From positions 61,825,209 through 61,889,208 of the forward strand of contig CM043971.1 in NCBI GenBank assembly GCA_014529385.2: a DNA stretch of 64,000 nt. The letters are read 5' to 3'. This stretch comes from Adiantum capillus-veneris (lineage: Eukaryota > Streptophyta > Polypodiopsida > Polypodiales > Pteridaceae). This document shows, one piece after another, positions 10,740 through 22,615 of this stretch. Within the stretch, counting starts at the first letter, position 1; every line of letters starts with the position of its first letter. The notes beneath the pieces were generated by a model. The model was given only the letters and a program-made list of their open reading frames with translations, had not been told where the DNA came from and made no database searches. Position numbers and translations under genes: made by a program.

Positions 10740-12467
10740 TTAAAGAAATATGACTCCCTTGACTGGCAGCCAAGACATCATTGACATAAGCATCAATAGG
10801 ACTAGCATCCAAATCCAGCCACATTTGGCACATTGTCCAAGCAAATAAAAAACCTTGTGCAATTTTTGCAGTATCAAGGATAATTTAGCATCATCACCCC
10901 CTCTAGCTTCATAGACATCACGAAAAACCTTGGGACTCTCTGGACCTGTATCATCAGAGGAGTTTTTACCTGTTGGGATTTCAGCTTGATCATGAAAAAC
11001 AGCTTCATCCTGCAGATCTTCATTCATAGCATCCTTGAGAAAATCACTCTTCAAAATATCAACCTTCATCAAAACTGTAGGATTTATCTCCTCATGCAAC
11101 CCATGTACAAGCATAGATGTAAAATCCCTATCAATAATTAGTTCACAATTAGCATGATCTAGGCAATCTTCATACTCATCCATGTCATCCTCTGATTCCT
11201 CATCTACATCCATGTTACTTAGCAATCCATCATAGAACTGTAAAGGCTCATCTGGCACCCCCTCTGAAGAGGTACACATATCAGAAAGCTCTTCTATACT
11301 GTCATGATCATCTCCTTTAAATATAGACAAGAAATCATTGATTATGGCATCTTCTTCCATGATAACAGTATTTGCAAACATATTGTTAGTAGCAATCATA
11401 GGTTCATTGACATCCTCAGGCTCATCCTGTATTGGGTCCACAATCTTGGTCACTTCATCAGCTACTACTGTGTATATAATAGCTTTGTTTATGGACTCAT
11501 CTGCAGCAAACATGCTGTCCTATTTGGCTATAGTGCTCATAGTTTTAGAAATTTCTTGTAGAAGCTCATCTGCTTGATGAACTCCTTCAAAATAACCCAT
11601 GTCAAGGTCAACAACTTGTGAACCACTTGCTGTACAGTCTATGTCTTAACTGTAACCATTATTGGGGGTAGCGTCCATGCGAGCAATCTTTGAAAAAAAA
11701 TCATATAAGTTTGTTTCAACATTAAATTCATTGTTTACCTTTTCTTCGTTGCTCAAAATATGCTCCTCTGAAACTGAATCTACTACTTTTAATTCCGCAT
11801 TTTCTTTGGCTTTAATTCTTGCAGAATTATGCTCCCATAATTCATCATAGTTGAGGAACTGCATCTAATCCCTTTCACCTTTACTGAAGACAACCTGGCT
11901 TCGTTCAGTAATCTCTTTTATTTCCAGATCTAGAATCCTTGAGCTTTTGCAAATAAATTCCTCTACAAAATAATCCCACTGCGTGGGATATGCTTATGCC
12001 AGTTCTTGAACCTGTCTTTTAAAATCCGAGTTTACAACCTCTTCAAAAGCTGCAATCATCCGATTTTCTGGAACATTTTGGCTCTTCATCTCAGCTTCAT
12101 AAAATGCTATAAAACCTTTTGGATCATATCCTTGAAAATTATGATACTGCTCCCATACAGCATCAAGTGTTAGCTCTACAACATCATCAATTTTCTTTTT
12201 TATTTGCATGGCTTTCGCTTTTTGCAGACATTGCTGAACTAATTCCATCATTTTTGGCAAATCTGCAACTGCTAGATTTTTATCAAATCCATTATAATTA
12301 AAATCATCAATAAACTGCTTTAATTGTTTTGGCATCTCCATCTTTACCTCCCACCCCGGCTCGTTTCGCATCGGGTTCACCAAAGATGTCAGGGGATATG
12401 TGTTGGAAATGTGAGATGGGCAGGCACCGGGCCTCTGGCTGTGAGAGGTGTGAAAGAGAGAGAACAA
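10740..12467 (-). pseudogene. Unrecognised 576-codon ORF broken by four in-frame stops
   Basis: The open segments 12467-11994, 11864-11646 and 11513-10740 are all in one frame. Only four stops (two TAA, two TAG, at about 11994, 11865, 11646 and 11517) interrupt a single reading of 576 codons. The likely start is the ATG opening MEMPKQLKQF. The N-terminal part is helical and could be Gag-like (VWEQYHNFQGYDPKGF). The C-terminal part is strongly acidic (EESEDDMDEYEDC). All four stops are one C-to-T change from CAA or CAG, the expected decay of a methylated repeat. It lies between two 2-kb direct repeats, consistent with the body of a nonautonomous LTR element. No known family is recognised. Confidence 0.55.
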
Positions 12468-12496
12468 GAGACACTGACAGCTCTGGCATTCACTGC

Positions 12497-14512
12497 AATC
12501 ATCAAATAATTGATTAATGCTTTGAGTACAACGTAATCCTTAGCCAAGGTGGGCTGTCAACAGCACCATCACTTGGATCACCCGCTAACTAGGAGTTTAA
12601 GCTCCCATTTTACAAGATTAACCGGTCCGTTAACGACACCGAGACTTAACAGGATGATTAATCAATCTCTAGCTGATGACGGTGATGGAAACTTCCTCAT
12701 GTCGCTTTAACTGCCTCAACTGCCCTTGGATTCTGCAAAATATGATTTTGCTCACTGCCTCAATTCTCATGTTTCAATTATTATCAATTATTCTGCAGCT
12801 TCCTGCTCTTTATGCCATGCACTGGCCTAATTACCGTTCTCAAGTTTTAAATTCCTCTTGCTCTTCAATTGATATCCGAAGCTTTATCCCTTGCTTGGCC
12901 GCTACACTTGTTCGGTCTACCTTGTGTTTTCGTCTTCCTAGCTCATGCCACCTTCTTTCCATGCCGAGCTTCGACTTGTTACCTTGCCGAGCCCCAACTC
13001 CCTTTCTGCCTTTGCCAAGCCGCTTCAATCTTTCTTTCTTGCTTACCTCCTTCTGCTCAATACCTTTCACTCGTTCTCTTTCGCTTGTTACTTGAATGTC
13101 GAGAGCAAGAGATCCCAAGCCCTTCTTCTTCTTCTCAAGCTATTCCCCGCCTTCTCCTTCCCTCATCACCTTTGCTGCTTATCCTTCCACACCTTGGTTG
13201 AGGTTTAGGTCAGAGACGAGAGAGAGAAAGAGAGAGTGAATTGCTTTGGTTCTCAAGCCGAGGTCGAGAGAGCCGTTCTTTGCCTTGCTTCCCCTTCCTC
13301 TCCTCGTTATATGCTCCTCCTCTCCCTTGTTTCCTCGCTCTCGGAGGACGAGAGAGAGAGAGAGTGCCTTTAGCCTTCGTTCCTTGCTTTGGTAGCCGAG
13401 GTTGAGAGAGAGAAAGAGCGCTTCCCTTCACATCCTCCTCCTCAATGCCGAGAGTTAGAGAGATGGCAAGCACCTCCTTGAGGTCGAGAGCCCAAGAGAT
13501 GGCAAAAAATCTCCTCTCATTTCCTTGTTCCACCAACAACAACAACAACAACTCTCCTCGCATGCCCTTCAAAACCCCGTCTCACTTACACAAAGCTTGC
13601 CACGACGGCACCGTCGCTGATGTGGCACGGAATCGAACCCTATGACATGGCAGCGGGTACGATGGCCGGCATGGAATTTGACGAGATCGGGGCCAAAGCT
13701 GTGCGCCTTGGCGAGTTCTGCACTTCTCGTCTCTTGCTCGCTATCTCCCGAGCATCGTTGCAGCGCGCACAAGCAAAATCCTTTCCCCCCTCCTCGCTGT
13801 TCGCTACCTGCACCCTCGCCATGCTTCTTTTTATTTTTCCTTGTTGTTCCACACTAAATCCCTTCTTTAATTTAATGGGCGGCCTTTTAACTTGGGTGGG
13901 CGGCCATGCCCCTTTGTGAATATGGCCGGCCTCTCCATAGTGGGCGGTCGGCTTACCTTCTTGGGTGGCCATTAGGTTAGATAAGGATAATTGTGGCAAT
14001 CCCGCCATTGTCAATAACCCAATTAAAGGCATCATCCATCATCCCACCATCACATGCAGCAAGCACCAGAAGAGCCACTGTAGCTTAAGGCCCTTTTTAC
14101 CTTTATAAAGCTGCCTCATTTGGTACACATGTCGACCAAAGCATTGCCAAGCACCCCATTCTCCTCCAACAGTCCTTGACTAACAATATCATCGTGAATG
14201 TTGATGCCTCAGCTTCTTAGTGCAATACGCCTTCAAGATGCAAGGATAGGTGATTGCATTTTGAGAGAGACCCTCGACTTCATGTCTGCTTAAGCCATAA
14301 CCGTGTTGGGCATTTCCTGCTATCAGCAATCTCCAATAAATAATATTCTCGTCAGGCACAACATATCAACCAAAGCATTGCTGCATGATGTTCCAAAACT
14401 TGGTTGAAGTCAAAATTTCCCAGATGGCACTCCGATCGAGTGGATCGAACTGATACGGAACCGGCTCGCGGTGAATCTTTAATGACCAATATCTTGGCAA
14501 CTGTAAATCCGA
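12497..14512. repeat. 2-kb direct repeat, copy 2
   Basis: Same orientation as copy 1 at 8598-10591, with scattered substitutions and small indels. The equivalent 131-codon minus-strand ORF is 13640-14035, differing at roughly a fifth of residues. No coding homology recognised. Confidence 0.9.
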
Positions 14513-15149
14513 TCACTGATCTGAAAAGACGGACGCACTCCACAAAGTGAGCACTTCATACCCATGCATTCATTTCATTTTTGTCCCCTCAGCTACAGTT
14601 GCCCACGGATCTGCAATTAACTCAAACTTCAAACTGCCATAACTTTTTTATCGTAGCTCCAATCGACGAGCCGTAAAGACAGGCCAGTAGAGCACTTCAA
14701 GCCCTATAGTTATATCATAATTTCCCATATGTGCTCACTTTAAGCATACTCCTTTTTAGCATCATCAAGGCATTTGTTGGCCCTTTAAAGCCGCATCTGG
14801 CATACATTAGCCGTAAAAATAGCTTGTTACCAAGCCCTTAATACTGATCATTAATAAGATAAGCTTCAAATAAGCGAGATGTGCATTTTTTTGGCATCTT
14901 TCTTAGCATGAGAGCGGAGCTGCATGTCAACGTGTCGAAGCTGGGAACTTGCCTGTGCACTATGTGCGAGCCTCAAAAGGTTGCAAACACACAACTAGAA
15001 GAGCTTAGCAAGCTCAAAGGGATAGGTGTGTGTCACTCACTGCTCAATGCTTTCATCATGAAGGATCCTTTACTATGAAGAAGAAGGAGCCGCCTTCAAT
15101 GCCGCACTCAATCGCCTCGCCGTCGTCAATGCCACCGCAAATGCTCGAT

Positions 15150-15154
15150 CACTC

Positions 15155-15195
<41 letters not shown>

Positions 15196-15203
15196 AATAC
15201 ACT

Positions 15204-15244
<41 letters not shown>
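15150..15244. repeat. (TC)n and (AC)n compound microsatellite
   Basis: A CT run to about 15191, a short unique spacer, then an AC run to 15244. Confidence 0.97.
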
Positions 15245-15246
<2 letters not shown>

Positions 15247-16045
15247 GTGAGCACACGAAGGAGAAGGAGACAAAGATGGAGGAAGATCACTTCTTAGCTT
15301 ACACCTCCAAGAATGAGGATCTTTAGGTCAAATGGACCTTTTATAAGAGTTTGGACCATTCACACATGGGCGTCCACAGTGGCTGGTTGTTGCAAAGCTA
15401 CTGTAAAAATAAGATGAGTGATTCGTCTCTCATTAGTGATCACCTACACACCTATTGGATCGACAAGCCTAGTCTATGACTCAATCAAATAAATAATATG
15501 CGTCCGTTGAATGTGATAGGATGTTCGTGAGGGTTAACACGCCCCCCTTCCTGATGTAGATTCCATCCTCTGAAGCTATTGAGATGAAGCCCGTTCATCA
15601 AGGTGGAAGAGCATCTCAGATTGAATGTCCTTAGCCTTCTTCAATCACTGCAAAATCAACCAAAATTGGCACAGTAACTGCATTCTCATATAAATTAAAA
15701 AGCATATGCAGTTGTAGCCAGACAAATTGATTGGTAACAAAATATTAAACAATTTGTCAACAATAAACATTAAACTGTAATATAATCAAATGCATAAACA
15801 ATTGTAAGGTCAAAAACTAAATGTCTGCGGTCGCTAATTTAATGATCGAAAGGCACTAGAGGTCAACTATTAATACCATGGGCAAGCTTCTCAATTTTCT
15901 CTGGTCAATTAAGCTATTTAATTGCAAGAGCCAAGTATTTCTTATCCGAGGGCTGACTAGAGGCTATACCTAGAAGACCTTGTAGTTAAGCTACGATAAA
16001 AGGAATTGTTCATGAAATCATCGCCTGACTTATTTCTTTTCTTTT

Positions 16046-16316
16046 GACCCCCCAAAGTTTTTTCTCATTGATTCAATTTTGATGTGTGTGCTTATTTTGA
16101 TGTGTCTGCTTATTTTGTATGCCTTGGGTTTTTTGCTTTTCAAGGAAAAGCGCCCACACTGGGAAATCTAGGGCTCTAGTACCATAGGCAATACACGTGA
16201 GTGAAGTACCAAATCAAGCTGGGATTTCTCTTCCAGCTTAAGATTTTACATTGTGGCACTTTTGATTTTCCTGTTTGTTCGTTTTCAGCATTTTAATTTT
16301 GTAACTTTGGGGGGTC
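16046..16316. repeat. Inverted-repeat pair, possible small fold-back/MITE
   Basis: GACCCCCCAAAGTT at 16046-16059 and its exact reverse complement AACTTTGGGGGGTC at 16303-16316 bound a 271-bp AT-rich segment. No target-site duplication is obvious. Confidence 0.35.
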
Positions 16317-16921
16317 ATATAACACTGTTACCCTCCCCAAGCTCATCACACTAGTAAACTCCCTTTATAATACTTAAGCTAAAGGTTAATAACGACTTAG
16401 CCCACTAGAAAGCCCTAGTACATTGCACACAATGCTACCTAAATCAGATTAAGAACCTAAAGTAACCACTGATTATTACGAAGGCATTCCCCATGGTATT
16501 AAGAGAAGATCTCTAACTCCTAACTTGGGCAAACTAGCTTAGTCAGACTGCTTGATTTTGAAACCTAGACAAGGGATTATGACAAAAAATTATATATAGA
16601 ATCTAATGTTCAATCTAAGAAAATGTGCGGAATATTGTGCTACCAATCACATTCAAAGCAAACAAACATGGTGGCAAAAACAAAGACAAGGGGCAATGCT
16701 AATGGTCAAGAAACACCTATTTGTGTTGATGATCGCGCTTGATTTGAAGAGTGAAGGAGAGAAAGATTCCATGAAGGTCCAAATCCTAACAACAACAACA
16801 CGTTCTTGTACACACTAAGAAACACAAAGAATACCTCTAGGAGGCACATCAGTGGGAAGAGGCACCAACCCTTATTGAACACAATCAAACAACATAAGGA
16901 ACCCTAATCTAACTATTTGCA

Positions 16922-16961
16922 CCCCCTCCCCCCCCCCCCCCCCGCCCCCCCGCCCCCCCCC
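16922..16961. repeat. C-rich homopolymer tract
   Basis: Nearly pure C with a few T and G interruptions. Confidence 0.97.
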
Positions 16962-17306
16962 AGAGAATCAAGGGAACATTTGAGGCTAAACCCAAGAAAC
17001 CTTCTGGCCTTCACGCTGCCTATCGACGCTTTCCTTGGTACCTTGAGACATCTTAGGGTCCTCTTCAATTTTGACATTGCCTCCATGTAAACCAATGTCT
17101 GAGAGCACTTCCTCTAATGCTTTGATGACTCTTTTTTACTCACTCGCTAGTTTTAAGGTCCATGAAAAGCATATGTACAAATAAACCACCTTTTCAATTA
17201 TTCTATAAAGTGCATGGAGTGTATAAACGTGAACTATACACAGAGGAATATAAAGCATTGGTCGAAAAGATTTATCTTGAAGATGTCTGTTAAGAGCTCT
17301 ACTCCA

Positions 17307-18146
17307 TTACACACTCTCAAGAGATTGTGCAAAGGCCATGCAGTATAAACATGTATTTGCCACAGATGCATTGTGTCTTACGTTGTACATGCACTTAAGA
17401 GTGTTTAAGTCACCTACCATGTGCCATTTGACTTTGTAGTTACCAAATCCTTCCACTGAAATCTCACCTCCGTTTAATTGTTCACTAATGATATAAGGAA
17501 TCTGGGTTTGACAAAAAACCCAATGGAGGATTTTAAAATATTCTTTATCGACCTGAATGTAAAAAAAGGAGGATAAAGCCAAGAACCATACATGCAATAT
17601 TTCTGTTATTATAGATATAACCAAGTGTACCTCAAATGAACCTAGCATCAGAATATTATATTTGGACTGCACGCTGAAATATCGTGGGTTCTCTTTGGTT
17701 ATTGATGGATCCAAAGCTTTGTTCATGAGGGTAATGGTGACTCTCTCTAGCGTCCTGTTCTTCAGGACCTCGCACTCATCGAGCTTCAAAGAAAACCTGA
17801 GAACCCCATTGCACTCTTCTCGACCCATATCAAAGAAGTGAAGTACATACCTTTGCAATGCTTCAAGATCAACAAAGAGGTTGTTATGCTCGTTATATTG
17901 TACCTCTCTTCCCCCCTTGCCTATGAATGTTTCTTCAATATGGAATGGTGATCCAAGTTTTTCAAACACCTCATTGTTTACGTGTCGATGTGCAGTCTTT
18001 ACATGTGATGACTTTGGAATAAATGATTCTCTGTGTAATTTATTTTGAGACTTTTTAGCTAATGCTTTTGAAGAGAGCCATGTATCCCATCTACGAGATG
18101 CCACTCTCATCAAGTATTGCTTGCACTTCCATTGGCTCCAGCTCAT
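17307..18146 (-). CDS. Unrecognised spliced gene, possibly a DDE-type transposase-like protein (3' exons)
   Basis: The 279-codon open frame contains a 78-bp in-frame intron (17630-17553, GT...CAG), marked by an out-of-character hydrophobic insert. Removing it joins ILMLGSFE to VDKEYFKILHW. The product then shows a strand with KLDECEV, a conserved-looking block SKYNILMLGS, a glycine-turn segment GGEISVEGFGNYKVK, and WHMVGDLNTLKCMYN followed by CLYC. The order of one acidic strand, a later GDL-x-x-L motif and a C-x2-C pair resembles large uncharacterised mobile-element proteins known in animals and plants, so an RNase-H-fold transposase is plausible but unproven. The N-terminal exon is probably 18449-18877. 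The first codons near 18146 may be non-coding: another frame there also reads well. Confidence 0.5.
   Translation of the reverse strand: MSWSQWKCKQYLMRVASRRWDTWLSSKALAKKSQNKLHRESFIPKSSHVKTAHRHVNNEVFEKLGSPFHIEETFIGKGGREVQYNEHNNLFVDLEALQRYVLHFFDMGREECNGVLRFSLKLDECEVLKNRTLERVTITLMNKALDPSITKENPRYFSVQSKYNILMLGSFEVHLVISIITEILHVWFLALSSFFYIQVDKEYFKILHWVFCQTQIPYIISEQLNGGEISVEGFGNYKVKWHMVGDLNTLKCMYNVRHNASVANTCLYCMAFAQSLESV
17553..17630 (-). other. Intron inside the 17307-18146 reading frame
   Basis: On the minus strand it starts GTACACTTGG and ends TTTTTTTACATTCAG; 78 bp, a multiple of three, so the frame stays open whether or not it is spliced. Confidence 0.7.
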
Positions 18147-18448
18147 TCTTCTTCATGAAGGAGCTAAGGAGACTCCCTTTCAATTTACCAAATTTCTTCT
18201 GAGTTACATCTCTTCAATTGCATGTTTTGGAACTAGACGACTGTAATGCATGGAATCTACTCCGTTAGAATTTGGATGTAGCAAAGTCCTACAAAGAAAG
18301 CACCATGTGTCATGATCAGTCATAAAAGAAAGTGTAACACATATATATATGATACAAAAGTAGAACCAAACTTCGAGTTATAATAAAGCTCGTATTCGTT
18401 TTTTTGGATGCCACTACTAATCTTCGTATTCTCTATGTTACATAGATC

Positions 18449-18877
18449 TCATTTTCTTTTTCGACTCACAAGCACGATGTCTTTCACACGCAAACTTGTA
18501 ATCTTCTTCTCAAGGCTATGGATTGTCTCTCTATTTGATGAAATCTTCAGAGTGCATGCTTCATCAACTTTCTTCAGCTGCATGTTCTCCATTGCTAGGA
18601 GGTTCATTTGCTTTTCCGTATTCAATCCTCGCATTTCCAAATGTTCAGTATATCTCAGTAGCCCATCCTTGCCATCGCCTGTGAAATGTAAAAGGTTAGT
18701 GATATTAGCAAAGGAAGGTGGCACATTTGTTGTAGGGTCCTTTGGGCAAATAGACCCATTGGTCCTCAAATCCAAATGATGTTCCTTATTTGTCCTTCTA
18801 AGTTCTTTCTCCCGTTGGGATAAGAAAGACTCCTTCTTACGTTTTTTTGTAATGGTGCGTACTCTTGCATACATCAA
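18449..18877 (-). CDS. Coiled-coil N-terminal exon, probably of the gene continuing at 18146
   Basis: A 142-codon open frame. The N-terminus is basic (ITKKRKKESFLSQREKE) and the second half is a heptad-rich coiled coil (MNLLAMENMQLKKVDEAC, then ETIHSLEKKITSL). Same strand and orientation as 17307-18146 and about 300 bp upstream. This makes it a natural first exon, although I cannot fix the splice sites that join them. No family recognised. Confidence 0.4.
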   Translation of the reverse strand: MMYARVRTITKKRKKESFLSQREKELRRTNKEHHLDLRTNGSICPKDPTTNVPPSFANITNLLHFTGDGKDGLLRYTEHLEMRGLNTEKQMNLLAMENMQLKKVDEACTLKISSNRETIHSLEKKITSLRVKDIVLVSRKRK

Positions 18878-19440
18878 CGCGAAGATGATGTGTGTTCTTT
18901 CTTTGAGTAAGTGTTGAAGATGAAGAGGCCGAGGATTGCAAGTTCAAATTATGTTTTCATCAAGAAAAGAAGTGTTGTTCATTTGTATAACTAACAAAAT
19001 ATCTCAAGATTTGGCAGCAAAGGCTTGGAAGGTCGTGTTTGAAATCATTGAAGTCCCATGTTTAGAGTTGATAGAGTTCCTGTAGCTTTATGTTTTTGGA
19101 GGGAACGCTTGTAAATTGGTGTTTCAAATCATTAGTCATACGGTTATTTAGATTCTTGACAAGAGAACAAAGGACAAGAAAAGAAGACGACGACTAACTA
19201 ACAATGAATTTCATTTTGGCTGTTTGTTGGTGCAAAATAGCATCACCTAAAATATACTATCTAACATTTTCATTTTCTCTCTCTAAGATGATGTGGAACT
19301 TCTTACAAGGCCCAAAAGTGAGTCCAAAGTTCTCCTAATGGGATCTGAAAGGTGTCGACTCAGAGGTACACTAACATCGGATACCATTAAAACGAGATAC
19401 AAAGTACGGCTCTAGAGTTGCATGATGAACCTCAATTATG
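18878..19440. other. No gene recognised
   Basis: AT-rich sequence between the coiled-coil exon and the gypsy pol fragment; nothing identifiable. Confidence 0.5.
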
Positions 19441-19788
19441 CAAAGATGGTTAATGATAAAATTGATAACCTACTAAAGACGGGGCTCATTATGGAAGTAG
19501 CAAGCATTGACTGGTTATTTCCATTGTAGTAGTTCCAAAGAAGAATGGAAAACTCAGGGTGTGCGTGGACTACAAAAAATTAAATGCTCTCACAATTAAA
19601 GACCCATTTCCATACACAATTAAAGACCCATTTCCATTACCCTTCCCAACCATGATGTTGGATGAGATAGTTGGACATGAACTTTACATTTTAATGGATG
19701 CGTACATTGGGCATTATCAATTGAAAATAGAACCAATATCAAACAAAAATGACATTCATTAATGAATGGATAGTTTTCATATATCTGG
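19441..19788 (+). pseudogene. Ty3/gypsy reverse transcriptase, N-terminal fragment
   Basis: Reads as IDNLLKTGLIMEV, then VVVPKKNGKLRVCVDYKKLNA and LYILMDAYIGHYQL, the standard start of a Ty3/gypsy reverse transcriptase (fingers and the first catalytic Asp region). Part of the segment is duplicated (IKDPFPYTIKDPFPLPFP) and frames shift before 19560. The reading is cut at 19788 by the 3.2-kb element and resumes at 22996 with FVDD, so both halves are one decayed element. Confidence 0.85.
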
Positions 19789-20002
19789 TGTTGGGTGGGC
19801 ATGTCTTAAGCTTAGTCCGAGTCTTTCATGAGAAACATCTCCTAATTGTAAAGGGTTATATGGAAGATAAAGATTTTTATCTTTATGCCTTTATGTAAGT
19901 CAAAGGCCGAGTCAGCCATATAAGTAAAGGCTTTGATGTACATACCCTATGCTAAAGATATTATTGTACGCTTTGTATATTGAGTATTGCAAGTGTGTAT
20001 CG

Positions 20003-20041
<39 letters not shown>

Positions 20042-20111
20042 ATTGTGTAACTATGACTCGCTACAACTTCAAGCCTCCATGAGCCCAATGCACCTAACAT
20101 CTATCCTCACA
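19789..20111 (+). repeat. 5' LTR of the nonautonomous element
   Basis: Begins TGTTGGGTGGGC, ends CCTCACA; contains a (CT)n tract near 20007-20040. Confidence 0.88.
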
Positions 20112-20113
20112 GG

Positions 20114-20125
20114 TGGTATCAGACC
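20114..20125 (+). promoter_or_regulatory. Primer-binding site, tRNA-Met type
   Basis: TGGTATCAGACC, differing from the canonical plant sequence only at its end, two bases after the LTR. Confidence 0.85.
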
Positions 20126-21073
20126 CACCGTTGAGGTGCAATTGTGGTTTTGCAATTTCTCTCCCAGTAAGCTTACTAATTGAATGTTTTATCATTTTCT
20201 TCCTTAGAGTGTGCACACAATCCTACTTAATCAGTCCTTCGATTTGCGTAGATCTTGAATTGAATAGTGTGTGTGGAGTTAGCTATGGATCATAAATCAC
20301 AATTTCTCATAAGCGAGTTTGGAACAGCCTTGGGTATTTCAAGTGATTAATCTACTTCCGTTGATGCAAGTATAAGTGTTGCTTACACAGTGGATACCGG
20401 AGTCCATTTTCTGAAGCGGTAACCTTGCAGAATAGATTTTGGGTGAACTTTTGGGCATCACCAATCGCAATTGGCCATCTCAAAATCTACTCCCCCAATA
20501 TTTTACTAAGGAGTAGTAAAACCCGACATGTGGCTGGCACAATCAGTGGATCACACCACACATCAGCACTAATTAATAATCTGCATCGACTATTGACTGC
20601 CAACAACGCACAAACCAAATCATCACTTTTAAAGACCCCTTGGCTATTAGCGCAGTTGATGCAAGAACCGTTAATCATAGCACTTTGTACGTGTATAAGT
20701 GCCTCAATATCATCGGCCTCTGAAAGCGATGGTGAGAGAATAAGTCGAGCAAGTGTAGACGAACACATTGCAAAATACGGGTGTCCATTTCTCTCAGTAT
20801 TAAAGAAGTAATTAATTTACGATGCCAATCTTCAATAGCTCCTCCTAGCCAATCTTGGCCACCATCTGCGACGAGCTCGACAACAGGGGAGGAACCATTC
20901 CATGATGCAGGACTTTGTCGCTTGCTGAGAAATCCCCCACTCCACCAAGGTCAACTTCCTCTATGGCAACAATCACATCTGCAATTGATTTTTCAAGCAG
21001 CAAGCAGGCGTCGGTAACTCGCACACATAAAGATTTAATGTAACCCTACAAAATTGGCAATTTGGCAATTGTC

Positions 21074-21085
21074 AACACACACACA

Positions 21086-21145
<60 letters not shown>
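21074..21145. repeat. (CA)n microsatellite
   Basis: Long CA run with one AAAC interruption. Confidence 0.97.
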
Positions 21146-21148
<3 letters not shown>

Positions 21149-21529
21149 CGGTGAATTCACACATGCACACACATTCTTTCGACATAAGGCTTTTGCTATC
21201 TTTGATTTTGGCGGCTGGTATTGACAATTGAGCCTTGTGGGTGTAATTACAAGAGTAGAACGACCCGGTCTACACCTTCGATTCACGCAAAAGCAGTAAG
21301 GGTCGGTTCACACAAACCCGATGGCAAACTGGGATTTTTTTCTGCCTCCATCATCGGTGTTCACATAGAGCAGCAGCAGCTGAGCTCATGTAAACAATGG
21401 TCGGGCTGCAGAGAGCCAACAATTTGTATCCTAGCAGGTGCACCATTGGTTGAAGCTCTATCATGCAATATTCAAGTTGTTCTCTCCGCATTTTGCATTG
21501 AAAAGTAGCCCAGCAATGTGTATCTTACG

Positions 21530-21554
21530 AAGGGGGGGGGGGGGGGGGGGGGGG
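21530..21554. repeat. G homopolymer (25 nt)
   Basis: Uninterrupted G run, a sequence capable of quadruplex formation and prone to assembly error. Confidence 0.97.
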
Positions 21555-22600
21555 ACTCGCCCAAGAGGTGGCGGGGCTGGAGAGATGTTAGAATTTTTTA
21601 ACCCAATGGATACCTGCCAGGTAGAAATCACGCACCTTCCTTCGAGTCTCCGTTGGCCCGTCTGAACCCAACCTTAGAGCTTCATCACCATGCCATTGGA
21701 CACTTTTTGTCAGTCGTTAGAATTTCACAAGCTTTTTTTTTTGGTTTGTTTCATAGCCTTCACTTTTCACATATTAAAAATAAAGCCTTGTTCCCACCGC
21801 ACTGTTACTTTTAGGCACTGTCACCCCAAGGGGGCTTTCCCACACGCTTGAATTGAAAGCTTCAAGAACTCTTACACTGTCCAAGCGGACAGTCCCGCCC
21901 TGCAACACCGAGACAGCTCCCAAGATTCCTTATCAGGCTTATTCTTCAAACTCAAAAGGTCATAAAGTTCGAATCCCTCTTCTCGACACTCAAGGGAGAG
22001 TTGCTTCACCAAGCAAGCAAAAAAATAAAATAAATAAATAAATTAGTAAATAAAAAGGAATGCTACAAGTTGTAACAATGTAATGTTATGCTATGGAGAC
22101 TTTGTACACACCCATTTTCTTTACATCAATGTATAGAGGTGACATTCATGCACAAAATCAGAAGGAAATGTTTGTATTATCTATCGTCGATGGATATAAT
22201 ATTTTGTGTATGCTCACGAGAAGAGGATTAGACATTGCCTCAATTCTGATTTGAGGTAAGACCTTCTTGGTTTTTGCTGATATCATTCAGACATTGTTAT
22301 GTATGCCAAATATCTTTTTCAAGAAGAAATTTCAAGATGAAGCTATCACTGACAAAGCCTAGACAAGCTACGGCAACGGCATCAACAAACCATAGTAGAT
22401 AGAGAAAAATACTAGGAGCAAGGGGAGGTGCTACTACGAGTTGGATGGTCTTCCGCCTTATTTGTTTAAGGGGAGGAATATTTAGTCTCTGTGACACCAT
22501 GTCAGATGAGACCTACTTCTAGTCTATGTGACTATAGTCTGTGTGACTACTAACCCGTGTGGCATTGAGTCTCGATCTACTTTACTTCAATATAGGCCAT

Positions 22601-22615
22601 GCCCAAGGAGAGGAT
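22601..22615 (+). promoter_or_regulatory. Polypurine tract
   Basis: GCCCAAGGAGAGGAT directly before the 3' LTR. Confidence 0.8.

Larger units (their letters stand above)
14513..17306. other. No gene recognised
   Basis: Intergenic sequence with a compound (TC)n/(AC)n tract, a pair of 14-bp inverted repeats (16046 and 16303), a short direct duplication of a GATGTGT...TTATTTT unit near 16082-16116, and a C-tract at 16922-16961. ORFs at 14881-15326 and 16606-16818 have no recognisable domain and partly read through microsatellite. Confidence 0.6.

Noticed and set aside
8598-14512. Calling the 2-kb repeats LTRs outright
   Set aside because: The repeat ends lack TG...CA, and I found neither primer site nor polypurine tract, so they are recorded only as direct repeats.
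21960-21980. AGTTCGAATCCC, resembling a tRNA B box
   Set aside because: No matching A box or cloverleaf arms at tRNA spacing.
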